Positions 9,428-17,404 of a DNA stretch of 64,000 nucleotides are shown here, piece after piece (the stretch's first letter is position 1; every line of letters begins with the position of its first letter). Origin of the DNA: Bacteroidota bacterium. GTDB taxonomy: Bacteria; Bacteroidota; Bacteroidia; Flavobacteriales; Flavobacteriaceae. The stretch is from NCBI GenBank assembly GCA_029557895.1, contig JAKQHT010000010.1, positions 62,001 to 126,000 of the forward strand. Direction: 5' to 3'. Both the position numbers and the translations under genes were made by a program. The notes under the pieces were generated by a model. The model was not told the origin of the DNA. It saw only the letters and a list, made by a program, of their open reading frames with translations, and did not search any database.

Positions 9428-9930
9428 TTGCGTTTAGGGCTAAACAATATTGATATAATAGTGCATAGCAGTATAGTAAAAATACTTGAGAATAACGTTT
9501 TTTTCAGGATCAAAATTATATTGGTTATGTTAAAAACCTCCAATGAAAACAAAATAAGGTGGTGTATCAGGATAATGGTGGCAAAATAGCCCAATCTGCT
9601 ACCAAGGTCAGTCTGGTGGAATTTGATGCTTTGGTAATCATATATGGTTCCAAAAGAAAATTTCAGAATAGCGGGACGCACAAATGCTATGGTCACGCAA
9701 GCTGCCGCATGGATGCCGCCAGAATCTGTAAACAAATCAACGCAAAAACCCAAAAGAAACGCCAGAAAAACAAACCATGTGCTGTTGTTGCCCACAGGAA
9801 AGAGCATGATGAACAATATGTAGGGGTATGGATTGATGTACCCCAAAAAGTTGACATGGTTCAGAACCAGCGTTTGCAGCAGCACCAATGCCACAAACCT
9901 AAGGATGCTATTGATGGTTGCACTATTCAT
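9424..9930 (-). CDS. mreD: Rod shape-determining protein MreD
   Basis: 168 residues made mostly of hydrophobic helices (about five), ending in a basic tail SPKRK. Sequence similarity among MreD proteins is weak, so the call leans on size, topology and position between mreC and mrdA. MreD is an inner-membrane part of the elongasome that bridges MreC with the cytoskeleton. Its start overlaps the mreC end by 8 bases and its end overlaps the mrdA start by 4 bases, which indicates tight translational coupling. Confidence 0.88.
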   Translation of the reverse strand: MNSATINSILRFVALVLLQTLVLNHVNFLGYINPYPYILFIMLFPVGNNSTWFVFLAFLLGFCVDLFTDSGGIHAAACVTIAFVRPAILKFSFGTIYDYQSIKFHQTDLGSRLGYFATIILIHHLILFSLEVFNITNIILILKKTLFSSIFTILLCTIISILFSPKRK

Positions 9931-10747
9931 CTGCTTTGTTCTGCAATGCCTTTATTTCAGAAGCATTAAAATTTTCGATAAGGTACACATGGCCAATATT
10001 GGTCATGTCATTGAAGAGCCGAACATTGATGGTGTAGGTATCACCGCCTACATCCAGCGAAAAATTTTCAACTTTACCAATCAGGATACCCTTTGGAAAA
10101 ATGGCCGATTGCCCTCCGGTCATAATGGTATCGCCAACCGCAACAGGGGCAAATTTTGAAATATCCACCAATTGTACCAGTTCTGGGGACTTTGTATCCC
10201 AAACCAATGAACCAATGTGGTTGGTCTTTTTGAGTTGTGCATTGATTCTGCTCTTGATGCTCAAAACCGAAAGCACCGTCGCATAGTTTTTTGAGCTATT
10301 GTCAACTATCCCGACGATACCGTTGGAGGTGATAACGCCAAAATCCTGCTTTATCCCGTCTTTTTTCCCACGATTGATGGTCAGGTAGTTATTTGACAGG
10401 CTGTAACTGTTTTTTAGTACTTCAGCAGAAGTAAACCGGTAATATTCGCCCAGTAGGGTGCTGTCAATGGCCAAAGTGTTCAAGGTGTCCAGTTTCAGGT
10501 TGAAAACCAGGTTCCTCAATCTTTGGTTCTCCTTAACAAGCTGCCTGTTCTTGTCCTTTAGGTTAAAATATTGCCCGATACCGTGCGTAGTGTTGTAGAG
10601 TCCACCTGTCAGGAAATTGGCCGAACTGATAAATTTACTCTTGTGGTAAGCGTGGGATTGGATGGTCAGAAACAATGAAATGCCAAACAACAACAGAAAC
10701 AAAAGGGCAGTTTTGTTTCTAATGATAAAGTTGACGATTTGTTGCAT
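9923..10747 (-). CDS. mreC: Rod shape-determining protein MreC
   Basis: 274 residues with one N-terminal membrane helix (about residues 12-30), a coiled coil around residues 62-85 (KDKNRQLVKENQRLRNLVFNL) and a periplasmic beta-rich domain with the MreC pattern GIVGIVDNSSKNYATVLSVLS and VAVGDTIMTGG. MreC links the MreB filament to PBP2 in the periplasm. It follows mreB by 9 bases and overlaps mreD by 8 bases. Confidence 0.92.
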   Translation of the reverse strand: MQQIVNFIIRNKTALLFLLLFGISLFLTIQSHAYHKSKFISSANFLTGGLYNTTHGIGQYFNLKDKNRQLVKENQRLRNLVFNLKLDTLNTLAIDSTLLGEYYRFTSAEVLKNSYSLSNNYLTINRGKKDGIKQDFGVITSNGIVGIVDNSSKNYATVLSVLSIKSRINAQLKKTNHIGSLVWDTKSPELVQLVDISKFAPVAVGDTIMTGGQSAIFPKGILIGKVENFSLDVGGDTYTINVRLFNDMTNIGHVYLIENFNASEIKALQNKADE

Positions 10748-10756
10748 TTACCTTAA

Positions 10757-11785
10757 TTATTTTATCAGAATGCTCTTGTATCTCGGGAGATTTTTAAGTA
10801 CAATTCCTGTTCCTCTTACCACGGCGCGCAAAGGATCTTCTGCAATATATACCGGGAGGTCGGTTTTTTGAGAGAGCCTTTTGTCCAGACCTCGCAACAT
10901 AGAACCACCACCAGCAAGATAGATACCGGTGTTGTAAATGTCTGCGGCAAGTTCCGGTGGAGTTTGGGATAGTGTTTCCATGACCGAATCTTCGATTCGC
11001 AAAATGGATTTGTCCAAGGCCTTGGCAATTTCTCTATATGAAATCTGGACCTGTTTTGGTTTTCCGGTTAGGAGGTCTCGACCTTGAACGCTCATTTCTT
11101 CAGGTGGCAAGTCGAGGTCTTCTGTGGCAGCGCCAATTTGTATCTTTATCTTTTCGGCGGTACGCTCTCCCACATAAAGATTGTGTTGTGTGCGCATATA
11201 ATACACGATGTCGTTGGTAAACACGTCGCCGGCTACTTTTACAGATTTGTCACAGACGATTCCGCCGAGTGCAATCACGGCTATTTCTGTGGTGCCACCA
11301 CCTATGTCCACAATCATGTTGCCTTTTGGCTGCATGATGTCGATGCCAATACCAATGGCGGCCGCCATTGGTTCGTGTACCAGATAGACTTCTTTCCCGT
11401 TAACACGTTCACAGGATTCTTTTACAGCTCTCATTTCCACTTCGGTAATTCCCGAAGGAATGCAGACAACCATCCGCAATGCCGGGGTAAACAATTTCTT
11501 TTTGAGGGCAGGAATGTTTTTTATAAACAGATTGATCATCTGTTCTGAAGCGTCAAAATCGGCGATAACACCATCTTTCAAAGGTCTGATGGTTTTAATG
11601 TTTTCGTGGGTTTTGCCCTGCATCATGCTCGCCTCTTTTCCCACGGCTATAATTTTTGATGTCACGCGGTCCCGTGCCACAATAGAGGGGCTGTCAACCA
11701 CGACCTTGTCGTTATGGATGATGAGAGTGTTGGCGGTTCCTAAATCTATGGCTATTTCTTCTGTTAAGAAGTCAAAAAATCCCAT
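10757..11785 (-). CDS. mreB: Actin-like cell-shape protein MreB
   Basis: 342 residues of the actin/Hsp70 ATPase fold. The start MGFFDFLTEEIAIDLGTANT contains the phosphate-1 loop, IVDIGGGTTEIAV the phosphate-2 loop, and AGGGSMLRG the adenosine motif. MreB polymerises under the inner membrane and directs elongation. It heads the mreBCD-mrdA-rodA series; purH lies 134 bases upstream with its own start region, so mreB may be transcribed both with purH and from a local promoter. Confidence 0.97.
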   Translation of the reverse strand: MGFFDFLTEEIAIDLGTANTLIIHNDKVVVDSPSIVARDRVTSKIIAVGKEASMMQGKTHENIKTIRPLKDGVIADFDASEQMINLFIKNIPALKKKLFTPALRMVVCIPSGITEVEMRAVKESCERVNGKEVYLVHEPMAAAIGIGIDIMQPKGNMIVDIGGGTTEIAVIALGGIVCDKSVKVAGDVFTNDIVYYMRTQHNLYVGERTAEKIKIQIGAATEDLDLPPEEMSVQGRDLLTGKPKQVQISYREIAKALDKSILRIEDSVMETLSQTPPELAADIYNTGIYLAGGGSMLRGLDKRLSQKTDLPVYIAEDPLRAVVRGTGIVLKNLPRYKSILIK

Positions 11786-11830
11786 TGGCTATTGTATTGT
11801 AAGGGTTGATACTGTTTTTTTGGTTGTTGT

Positions 11831-11840
11831 CGTAAATGTA
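11831..11840 (-). promoter_or_regulatory. Possible -7 box upstream of mreB
   Basis: The minus strand reads TACATTTACG, one base from TAnnTTTG. No clear -33 TTTG is seen at the right spacing. It sits in the 134-base AT-rich gap between purH and mreB, where an internal promoter for the mre block would be expected. Weak evidence. Confidence 0.3.
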
Positions 11841-11919
11841 ATAAAACTAACTAAATATTGGCGATTTTATTATAATATCTAATTTTTTGGATTTTGGTTA
11901 CTTCTTCAAAATCATTCAA

Positions 11920-13452
11920 TCAATGTTTAAAGTGCCTTACCCCTGTAAAGACCATGGACAAGCCATTTGCATTGCAGTAGTCAATGCTCAAAGGGTCTTT
12001 TATAGAGCCACCGGGCTGTATCACAGCAGTAATTCCTGCATTGTGGGCAATTTCTACGCAGTCCGGGAATGGAAAAAACGCATCGCTCGCCATCACGGCG
12101 CCATTCAATTCAAATTTGAAAGACTGCGCTTTGTGTATGGCTTGGTTAAGCGCATCCACGCGGCTTGTCTGTCCAGTGCCACTGGCAACCAATTGTTTGT
12201 TTTTGGCCAAAACAATGGTGTTCGATTTTGTGTGCTTGCAGATTTTTGAGGCAAACAACAAATCTTCCAGCTCCGATGGGGTGGGTTTGGTAATGGTAAC
12301 TTCTGCCAAATCTTCAGCGGCATCGGTATGGTTGTCTCTTTCTTGAACGAGTACGCCGTTCAAGCAACTTCGCACAGTGGTTATTGGCAATGCAACATCG
12401 TTTTGTGCCAAGATAATCCTGTTTTTCTTGCTTTTTAGAACTATTAGTGCATCATCAGAAAAATGTGGGGCGATCACTACTTCACAAAACAAATCGTTGA
12501 TGGCTTCTGCGGTAGGTTTATCAATCACTGTGTTACTGATCAATATACCGCCAAATGCAGAAACGGGATCGCCTGCAAGTGCGTCGAGATAGGCATCCTT
12601 GATGTTGCTTCTCTGGGCAATGCCACAAGCATTGTTGTGTTTTAAGATGGCAAAAGTAGGAGCCTCGTTTTTAAATTCGTTGATCAGGTTTACCGCAGCA
12701 TCAACATCAAGCAAGTTGTTGTAACTCAATTCTTTTCCGTGGAGTTTGCTGAACATTGCCTCAAAATCTCCAAAGAAAAAACCCTTTTGGTGCGGGTTTT
12801 CTCCATAACGTAATATCTGGCCTTTGGTTTGGCTTATTTTTAAAGAAGTGATGTTGTGGTCGTGGTTAAAATAATTGAAGATCGCGGTATCGTAATGTGA
12901 TGATACGTTGAACGCCTTTGCCGCAAAATGCTTTCGGTCGGCCTCGGATGTTGTCCCGTTTTTTGATTTAAGAAGTTCTAAGAATTCGGAATAATCGTCC
13001 ATTGACGAAACGCACAGAACGTCCGCATAGTTTTTTGCGGCGGCTCGTATCAACGAAATGCCCCCAATATCTATTTTTTCGATGATGTCCGAATTGTTGG
13101 CCCCGGATGCCACGGTTTTTTCAAAAGGGTACAGATCGACGATGACCAAATCTATCTGTGGTATTCCAAATTCCTCGAGTTCTGCAATATCACTGTCTTT
13201 GTTTTGCCTGTTTAGGATACCTCCAAAGATTTTCGGATGCAACGTTTTGACACGTCCTCCCAAAATGGAAGGGTAGGAAGTAATTTCTTCTACGGGTATT
13301 ACCTGTGTGCCAAGATTTTTGATAAAGGATTCGGTGCCTCCGGTAGAGTAGATGGTGATGCCCAATGCATCCAAATGTTTTATTATGGGTTCCAGCCCTT
13401 CTTTACTGAACACAGAGATCAATGCCGATTTGATAGATTTGTTTTGTTCCAT
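11920..13452 (-). CDS. purH: Bifunctional AICAR transformylase / IMP cyclohydrolase
   Basis: 510 residues, full length for PurH, which carries out the last two steps of IMP synthesis in the cytoplasm. The N-terminal MGS-like cyclohydrolase domain (about 1-150) contains IYSTGGTESFI, FPEIxGGRVKTLHPK-like SILGGRVKTLHP and VVDLYPFEKT. The C-terminal AICAR formyltransferase domain contains LKHNNACG and the SDAFFPFPD segment near the end. The frame could start at a TTG at 13458; the ATG at 13452 (MEQNKSIKSALISVF) is preferred. It is the first gene of the block running into mreB. Confidence 0.96.
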   Translation of the reverse strand: MEQNKSIKSALISVFSKEGLEPIIKHLDALGITIYSTGGTESFIKNLGTQVIPVEEITSYPSILGGRVKTLHPKIFGGILNRQNKDSDIAELEEFGIPQIDLVIVDLYPFEKTVASGANNSDIIEKIDIGGISLIRAAAKNYADVLCVSSMDDYSEFLELLKSKNGTTSEADRKHFAAKAFNVSSHYDTAIFNYFNHDHNITSLKISQTKGQILRYGENPHQKGFFFGDFEAMFSKLHGKELSYNNLLDVDAAVNLINEFKNEAPTFAILKHNNACGIAQRSNIKDAYLDALAGDPVSAFGGILISNTVIDKPTAEAINDLFCEVVIAPHFSDDALIVLKSKKNRIILAQNDVALPITTVRSCLNGVLVQERDNHTDAAEDLAEVTITKPTPSELEDLLFASKICKHTKSNTIVLAKNKQLVASGTGQTSRVDALNQAIHKAQSFKFELNGAVMASDAFFPFPDCVEIAHNAGITAVIQPGGSIKDPLSIDYCNANGLSMVFTGVRHFKH

Positions 13453-13476
13453 TGCCAATGGTGTTTTTTATAGGTG

Positions 13477-13484
13477 CAAAAGTA
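13477..13484 (-). promoter_or_regulatory. -7 box for purH
   Basis: The minus strand has TACTTTTG, a perfect TAnnTTTG, 25 bases upstream of the purH ATG. I do not find a TTTG box at the standard 19-20 base spacing, so only the -7 element is supported. Confidence 0.5.
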
Positions 13485-13594
13485 AGTATTCTCAAAGAAA
13501 ATAGTTCTTGCAAACACGCATATTATTTGTGTTTTTTGTAACAAAAAATTGTTGAAAACGACCTATCTTTAACTCTTTTAAAACACCAGCCCGG

Positions 13595-14845
13595 ATGTTA
13601 TTATACTTTCGATTAATAAAAGAAAGCTTTGCTTTTGCAATTAATGCCTTAACAAACAACAAACTGCGTACATTTTTGTCGCTGCTGGGCGTTACCATTG
13701 GCATTTTTTCCATCATCGCAGTACTGGCTGCGGTGGACTCTTTGGATAGGAACATACAGGAAAACCTTTCTGGGCTTGACAAAAACACAATGTATGTTAG
13801 CAAGTATTCGTTTGGGCCCACTGCGGTACCACGTTGGCAGCGAGATCATTTTCCGCAAACAGAATACAAGGACTACGAATTTTTAAAAAGAAATATTACC
13901 GATGCCGAAGCTGTAGCCTACGTGATTTTTGGCAATAATGAAACGGTAAGGTACGAAGCAGAAACAATAGCCGGTGTTTCGGTCACTCCCGTTTCGAACG
14001 AGATTTATGAAATTGAGGAAATAAAGATTGGGCAGGGGAGGTTTTATACAGAGGCAGAATCTATTTCTGGAGCTCCGGTGGTGGTTCTCGGATATTCTCT
14101 GGCCGAAAATCTTTTTAAGAATGTTGACCCCATTGGAAGGCAGGTCAGGATATATGGACGCAAACTGACAGTCATCGGTGTCATCCAGAAATTTGGGTCT
14201 TCATTGTTTGATTCGCCAGATGACAAAGCGTATGTACCTGCCAATTTTGTAAGGCGATTTAGGACTGGCGGCCCTGAAGGTGTTCCGGGTGCTGTGATCG
14301 TAAAGCCAAAAAAAGGCGTGGATATGGGTGCTTTTGAGAGTGTTCTTGTCCAGAAATTCAGGGTTTACAGAGGACAGAAAGCCGGGGATGTGGATAATTT
14401 TTTTGTGAACAAAATGTCTGGCATGACCGACGCTATTGACAGTGTCATCGGCACCATGAACCTTATGGGGTGGATCATAAGTGGCTTTTCGCTGTTGGTG
14501 GGTGGTTTTGGCATTGCCAATATCATGTTTGTTAGTGTCAAGGAACGTACCAATTTGATTGGCATCCAGAAATCACTTGGGGCCAAAAACAGGTTTATCC
14601 TCTTTCAATTTTTGTTTGAAGCCGTGGTACTTGCAGTTATAGGAGGGTTGGTCGGGTTGTTGTTGGTATGGATTACTTCGATGGTTGCCTCGACATTTAC
14701 CGGCGATTTCAAATTTGTCCTTTCTTTTGGTAATATGGCCCTGGGCTTTATGCTTTCTACGGCCATTGGTTTAGTTTCGGGCGTGATTCCGGCCATCTCT
14801 GCCTCGAAGCTCGACCCTGTGGAAGCCATCAGGACCGGAATGTGA
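13595..14845 (+). CDS. ABC transporter permease, MacB/FtsX family
   Basis: 416 residues. One helix near residues 20-45 (KLRTFLSLLGVTIGIFSIIAV) is followed by an extracytoplasmic MacB-type core domain (about 50-275) and three C-terminal helices of the FtsX permease domain, finishing with SASKLDPVEAIRTGM, the usual C-terminus of these permeases. Such proteins couple an ATPase to lipoprotein, peptide or macrolide export from the periplasm. No ATP-binding subunit gene lies next to it, so the partner must be encoded elsewhere. It is divergent from purH, and a TATCTTTA box about 24 bases upstream may be its promoter. Substrate unknown. Confidence 0.86.
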   Translation: MLLYFRLIKESFAFAINALTNNKLRTFLSLLGVTIGIFSIIAVLAAVDSLDRNIQENLSGLDKNTMYVSKYSFGPTAVPRWQRDHFPQTEYKDYEFLKRNITDAEAVAYVIFGNNETVRYEAETIAGVSVTPVSNEIYEIEEIKIGQGRFYTEAESISGAPVVVLGYSLAENLFKNVDPIGRQVRIYGRKLTVIGVIQKFGSSLFDSPDDKAYVPANFVRRFRTGGPEGVPGAVIVKPKKGVDMGAFESVLVQKFRVYRGQKAGDVDNFFVNKMSGMTDAIDSVIGTMNLMGWIISGFSLLVGGFGIANIMFVSVKERTNLIGIQKSLGAKNRFILFQFLFEAVVLAVIGGLVGLLLVWITSMVASTFTGDFKFVLSFGNMALGFMLSTAIGLVSGVIPAISASKLDPVEAIRTGM

Positions 14846-14984
14846 TCCTGAAATCTCAAATCTCATGCCCATTGCAAAAATTGCAAATTCCTAATTGAGC
14901 CATTTGGGATTGGGTGTTCCAAAATTGGGAATTTGTCCGCGCTCCAAACCCCATTGTTCAAAAGTTGCCAAAAAACATTTGATC

Positions 14985-15440
14985 TTAAAGAATTGTTGCA
15001 ACTTTGGCGCAGACAAATTCTAAAAAGCGCTCATCTTCTGCTGTAAAAGGGTTTAGCACGTTTGAATCTATGTCGATTTGTCCAATGTTTTCGCCATTTA
15101 CAAAGATGGGGATTACGATTTCGGATTTCACGGTCATGCTGCACGCAATGTAGTTGTCCTGTGCCGTTACATCGGGAACAACGAAATTTTTGTTGCTTAA
15201 GGCTACCTGTCCGCAGATGCCTTTTCCAAAGGGGATGATCGTATGATCAGTAGGTGCTCCGACATAAGGGCCGAGTTTCAATTCTTCTTTATGGCCGTTC
15301 CTGAAATAAAAACCTACCCAATTGTAATGTGGAACACTTGTCTCGAGTAAGGTGCAGATATCGAGCAATCGTTCATCTATAGATAGATGTTGATTGTCAA
15401 CTATTTGTTCAACAAAGGGTTTTAATTTTGAAAAAGTCAT
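14985..15440 (-). CDS. GAF domain protein, free methionine-(R)-sulfoxide reductase-like
   Basis: 151 residues forming a single GAF domain. The segment NWVGFYFR, the GKGICGQVA loop and DNYIACSMTVKSEIVIPI correspond to the free-methionine-R-sulfoxide reductase type of GAF protein, with cysteines kept in GICG and in IACS. The usual IACD is IACS here, so catalytic activity is likely but not certain. The protein is probably cytoplasmic. The open frame reaches a TTG at 15458; the ATG at 15440 (MTFSKLKPFV) is preferred. It is convergent with the ABC permease and divergent from xrtF. Confidence 0.72.
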   Translation of the reverse strand: MTFSKLKPFVEQIVDNQHLSIDERLLDICTLLETSVPHYNWVGFYFRNGHKEELKLGPYVGAPTDHTIIPFGKGICGQVALSNKNFVVPDVTAQDNYIACSMTVKSEIVIPIFVNGENIGQIDIDSNVLNPFTAEDERFLEFVCAKVATIL

Positions 15441-15524
15441 GATCAAAAGTTTGGGCAAAATTATGGTAAATGTATGGCGTAGGGTTTTTTTTATCTAAAT
15501 TTAACAACCAAAATAGCTGGGTTC

Positions 15525-16079
15525 TTGAAAGACGTCATTATAAAATATAAATCGGTCATAAAGTTTATTGTCACTTTTTTATTGGTGTATGCTGTGCTTT
15601 CCTTTTCCTACAAGCTGTATTTAGATAATTCAGATGGAAGCGATTATTATCCCGATTATGTGACCAATTTGGTGGCACGACAGAGCCAATCGGTATTGCA
15701 GGCCGTTGGCTATGATGCCGAGATAGCCAAACATCCAGAGGTGCCTTCCATGAACCTCTACATAAACGGTAAATTTTTGGCAAGGATCGTTGAGGGATGC
15801 AATTCTGTAAGCATCATTATATTGTTTATCTCGTTTATGGTAGCATTTGCCTCCAGTCCTAAAGTAACTTTTTTTTATACACTTGCAGGCAGTGTTTTGA
15901 TTTACAGTGTCAATCTATTGCGGATAGCCATCATTACCATTGGTTTGTACCATTATCCTTGGAGAAAGGAATTGCTCCATACCATCATCTTCCCTTTGAT
16001 CATTTATGGCATGGTATTCTTGCTGTGGGTGTTTTGGGTCAATCGGTTTTCAACTCCAAAAAAAAGCAAAGATGCATAA
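15525..16079 (+). CDS. xrtF: Exosortase family protein XrtF
   Basis: 184 residues, an integral membrane protein with about five helices that matches the flavobacterial exosortase XrtF. The three conserved catalytic positions are visible: Cys92 in VEGCNS, Arg133 in VNLLRI and His152 in LLHTIIFPLIIYG. Exosortases are thought to cleave and process C-terminal sorting signals of exported proteins in the inner membrane. No ATG is available near the start; TTG at 15525 gives the expected length. The gene overlaps its partner by 8 bases. No target protein with a recognisable sorting tail lies nearby. Confidence 0.85.
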   Translation: MKDVIIKYKSVIKFIVTFLLVYAVLSFSYKLYLDNSDGSDYYPDYVTNLVARQSQSVLQAVGYDAEIAKHPEVPSMNLYINGKFLARIVEGCNSVSIIILFISFMVAFASSPKVTFFYTLAGSVLIYSVNLLRIAIITIGLYHYPWRKELLHTIIFPLIIYGMVFLLWVFWVNRFSTPKKSKDA

Positions 16080-16509
16080 CATTGCCAGATATATGCTGCT
16101 CGTTCTGTTGTTTGGGCTTTTGGTCTGTGTCAGGGCGTTTGAGGACAAGTTGTTCTATGATCCGTATCTATTGTTTTTTAAGGGTGACTACTTGATTATG
16201 GACCATCCTCAACGGGAAGTGCTGAAACTCACACTGTTTACATTGCTTCGGTACACACTCAATACCAGCTTTTCATTAGGGATCATTTTCTTGGTTTTCA
16301 GGGATCGTGGCATATTGAAATTTTCTTTATTGATCTATACATTGGCATTGTTGGTACTGTTGCCCATTTTTTTGTATTTTGTGATATATCCGAAGCAAGA
16401 ATATTATTATTTGTTCTTTAATATCAGGCGGTTTTTGATCCAACCGATACCGTTGTTGCTCTTGTTGCCCGCTTTTTATTATTTTAAATTGTCAAGTAAA
16501 AAATCTTGA
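16072..16509 (+). CDS. Exosortase F system-associated membrane protein
   Basis: 145 residues with about four hydrophobic helices, starting MHNIARYMLLVLLFG and containing a middle segment FEDKLFYDPYLLFFKGDY followed by LLRYTLNTSFSLGIIF. This matches the small membrane protein always found beside XrtF in flavobacteria. The ATG at 16072 lies inside the last codons of xrtF (8-base overlap), so the two are translated together. Its role is unknown; the constant pairing suggests it helps the exosortase or delivers its substrate. Confidence 0.8.
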   Translation: MHNIARYMLLVLLFGLLVCVRAFEDKLFYDPYLLFFKGDYLIMDHPQREVLKLTLFTLLRYTLNTSFSLGIIFLVFRDRGILKFSLLIYTLALLVLLPIFLYFVIYPKQEYYYLFFNIRRFLIQPIPLLLLLPAFYYFKLSSKKS

Positions 16510-16572
16510 GCGCGCCAATTCTACAAAATCATGGCCATGTTAGGGCAACATCGTTCTGTTGCTTAAAATCCC

Positions 16573-16650
16573 ATGAGCGAAAAATGTGGTTGGACAGTTG
16601 ATAAAGGAGATTGTAATACCTGCTCTATAGAAGTTATCATAGAATGTTGA
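16573..16650 (+). CDS. Possible Cys-rich micro-protein (25 aa)
   Basis: The ORF reads ATG AGC GAA AAA TGT GGT TGG and stops at TGA, giving 25 residues with four cysteines (positions 5, 14, 17 and 25) including a CxxC (CNTC). It lies in the 227-base gap before the HYC_CC_PP gene of the metal locus. Cysteine spacing and neighbours would fit a metal-binding peptide, but the ORF is so short that chance is a serious alternative. No recognised family. Confidence 0.2.
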   Translation: MSEKCGWTVDKGDCNTCSIEVIIEC

Positions 16651-16723
16651 CCGAAGTAGCTATCAAAAATGCAGAGCGCTATTAAAGCTGTCATAAAAAA
16701 TGACTGTCAAAATTTTATTTTCT

Positions 16724-16731
16724 TAACTTTG
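16724..16731 (+). promoter_or_regulatory. -7 box directly before the HYC_CC_PP gene
   Basis: TAACTTTG, a perfect TAnnTTTG, ends 5 bases before the ATG at 16737. Transcription would begin at or very near the start codon, so the message would be nearly leaderless. No TTTG box is seen at 19-20 bases upstream. Confidence 0.5.
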
Positions 16732-16736
16732 CAATC

Positions 16737-17150
16737 ATGCTAACAAAAGTAACTTATAAGATTTTTTCGGTTGCAATGGCACTTTTGGTGCTATTCTCGA
16801 CAACATCATTTAAGGTCGATAAGCATTTTTGTGGCGGTATTTTGATAGATACAGCGGTATTTTCACAGGCTCAAAAATGCGAAACCGAAACTTTTGGAAC
16901 TGCGGATGGGACAACCGTCAAAAAAGATTGCTGCAAGGACATCAGCGAAATTATAAAAGGACAGGACCAACTAAAGCTGACAAAATTTGAGGACTTGCAA
17001 CTCGGTCAGCAATTTATAGTTGCTTCATTTGAATACACATTCAGTAATCTGTTTGAAAATTTAAATCGACAGATTGTTCCGCATAACGATTATTCACCTC
17101 CCAATTTGGTCAAGGACATACACGTTCTGGACCGAGTATTCATCATTTGA
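16737..17150 (+). CDS. HYC_CC_PP family protein
   Basis: 137 residues with an N-terminal hydrophobic export segment (about 5-25). The three motifs that give the family its name are all present in order: His-aromatic-Cys as DKHFCGG, Cys-Cys as DCCKDI, and Pro-Pro as DYSPPNL. This family is known from Bacteroidota upstream of TonB-dependent receptors, and the conserved His/Cys suggest metal binding in the periplasm. Here it precedes a TonB receptor and an HMA-domain protein, which supports a role in heavy-metal handling. Biochemical function is unproven. Confidence 0.75.
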   Translation: MLTKVTYKIFSVAMALLVLFSTTSFKVDKHFCGGILIDTAVFSQAQKCETETFGTADGTTVKKDCCKDISEIIKGQDQLKLTKFEDLQLGQQFIVASFEYTFSNLFENLNRQIVPHNDYSPPNLVKDIHVLDRVFII

Positions 17151-17234
17151 TTTATTTTGATTTAGATTTTAATCAATGATTTTCAGTATCTTATCTTGAA
17201 AATCATAAATTTCTGAACACTATAAATCAAAAAA

Positions 17235-17402
17235 ATGAAACATGTATATATAATTTCAGGCAAGTCCTGTAAAGGTTGCCAAGCTACCGAAAAAAAAGCT
17301 TTTGGAGCGGTTGAGATCTCCAAAAACGTTCCCTTTAAACAGAGAGTTTCTCTAAACGACATCACTATAATGATGCCTGTAATAACCTTAATTTGCCGGT
17401 AA
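17235..17402 (+). CDS. Possible small CxxC protein (55 aa) between the HYC_CC_PP and TonB genes
   Basis: An ATG at 17235, preceded by an A-rich stretch typical of Bacteroidota starts (aaatcaaaaaaATG), opens a 55-codon frame beginning MKHVYIISGKSCKGCQATEK and ending 2 bases before the TonB receptor ATG. It carries a CxxC in its first third and a third cysteine near the C-terminus. The tight spacing to the receptor fits a real gene, but there is no family I recognise and no signal peptide. It could also be untranslated leader sequence. Confidence 0.3.
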   Translation: MKHVYIISGKSCKGCQATEKKAFGAVEISKNVPFKQRVSLNDITIMMPVITLICR

Positions 17403-17404
17403 TC

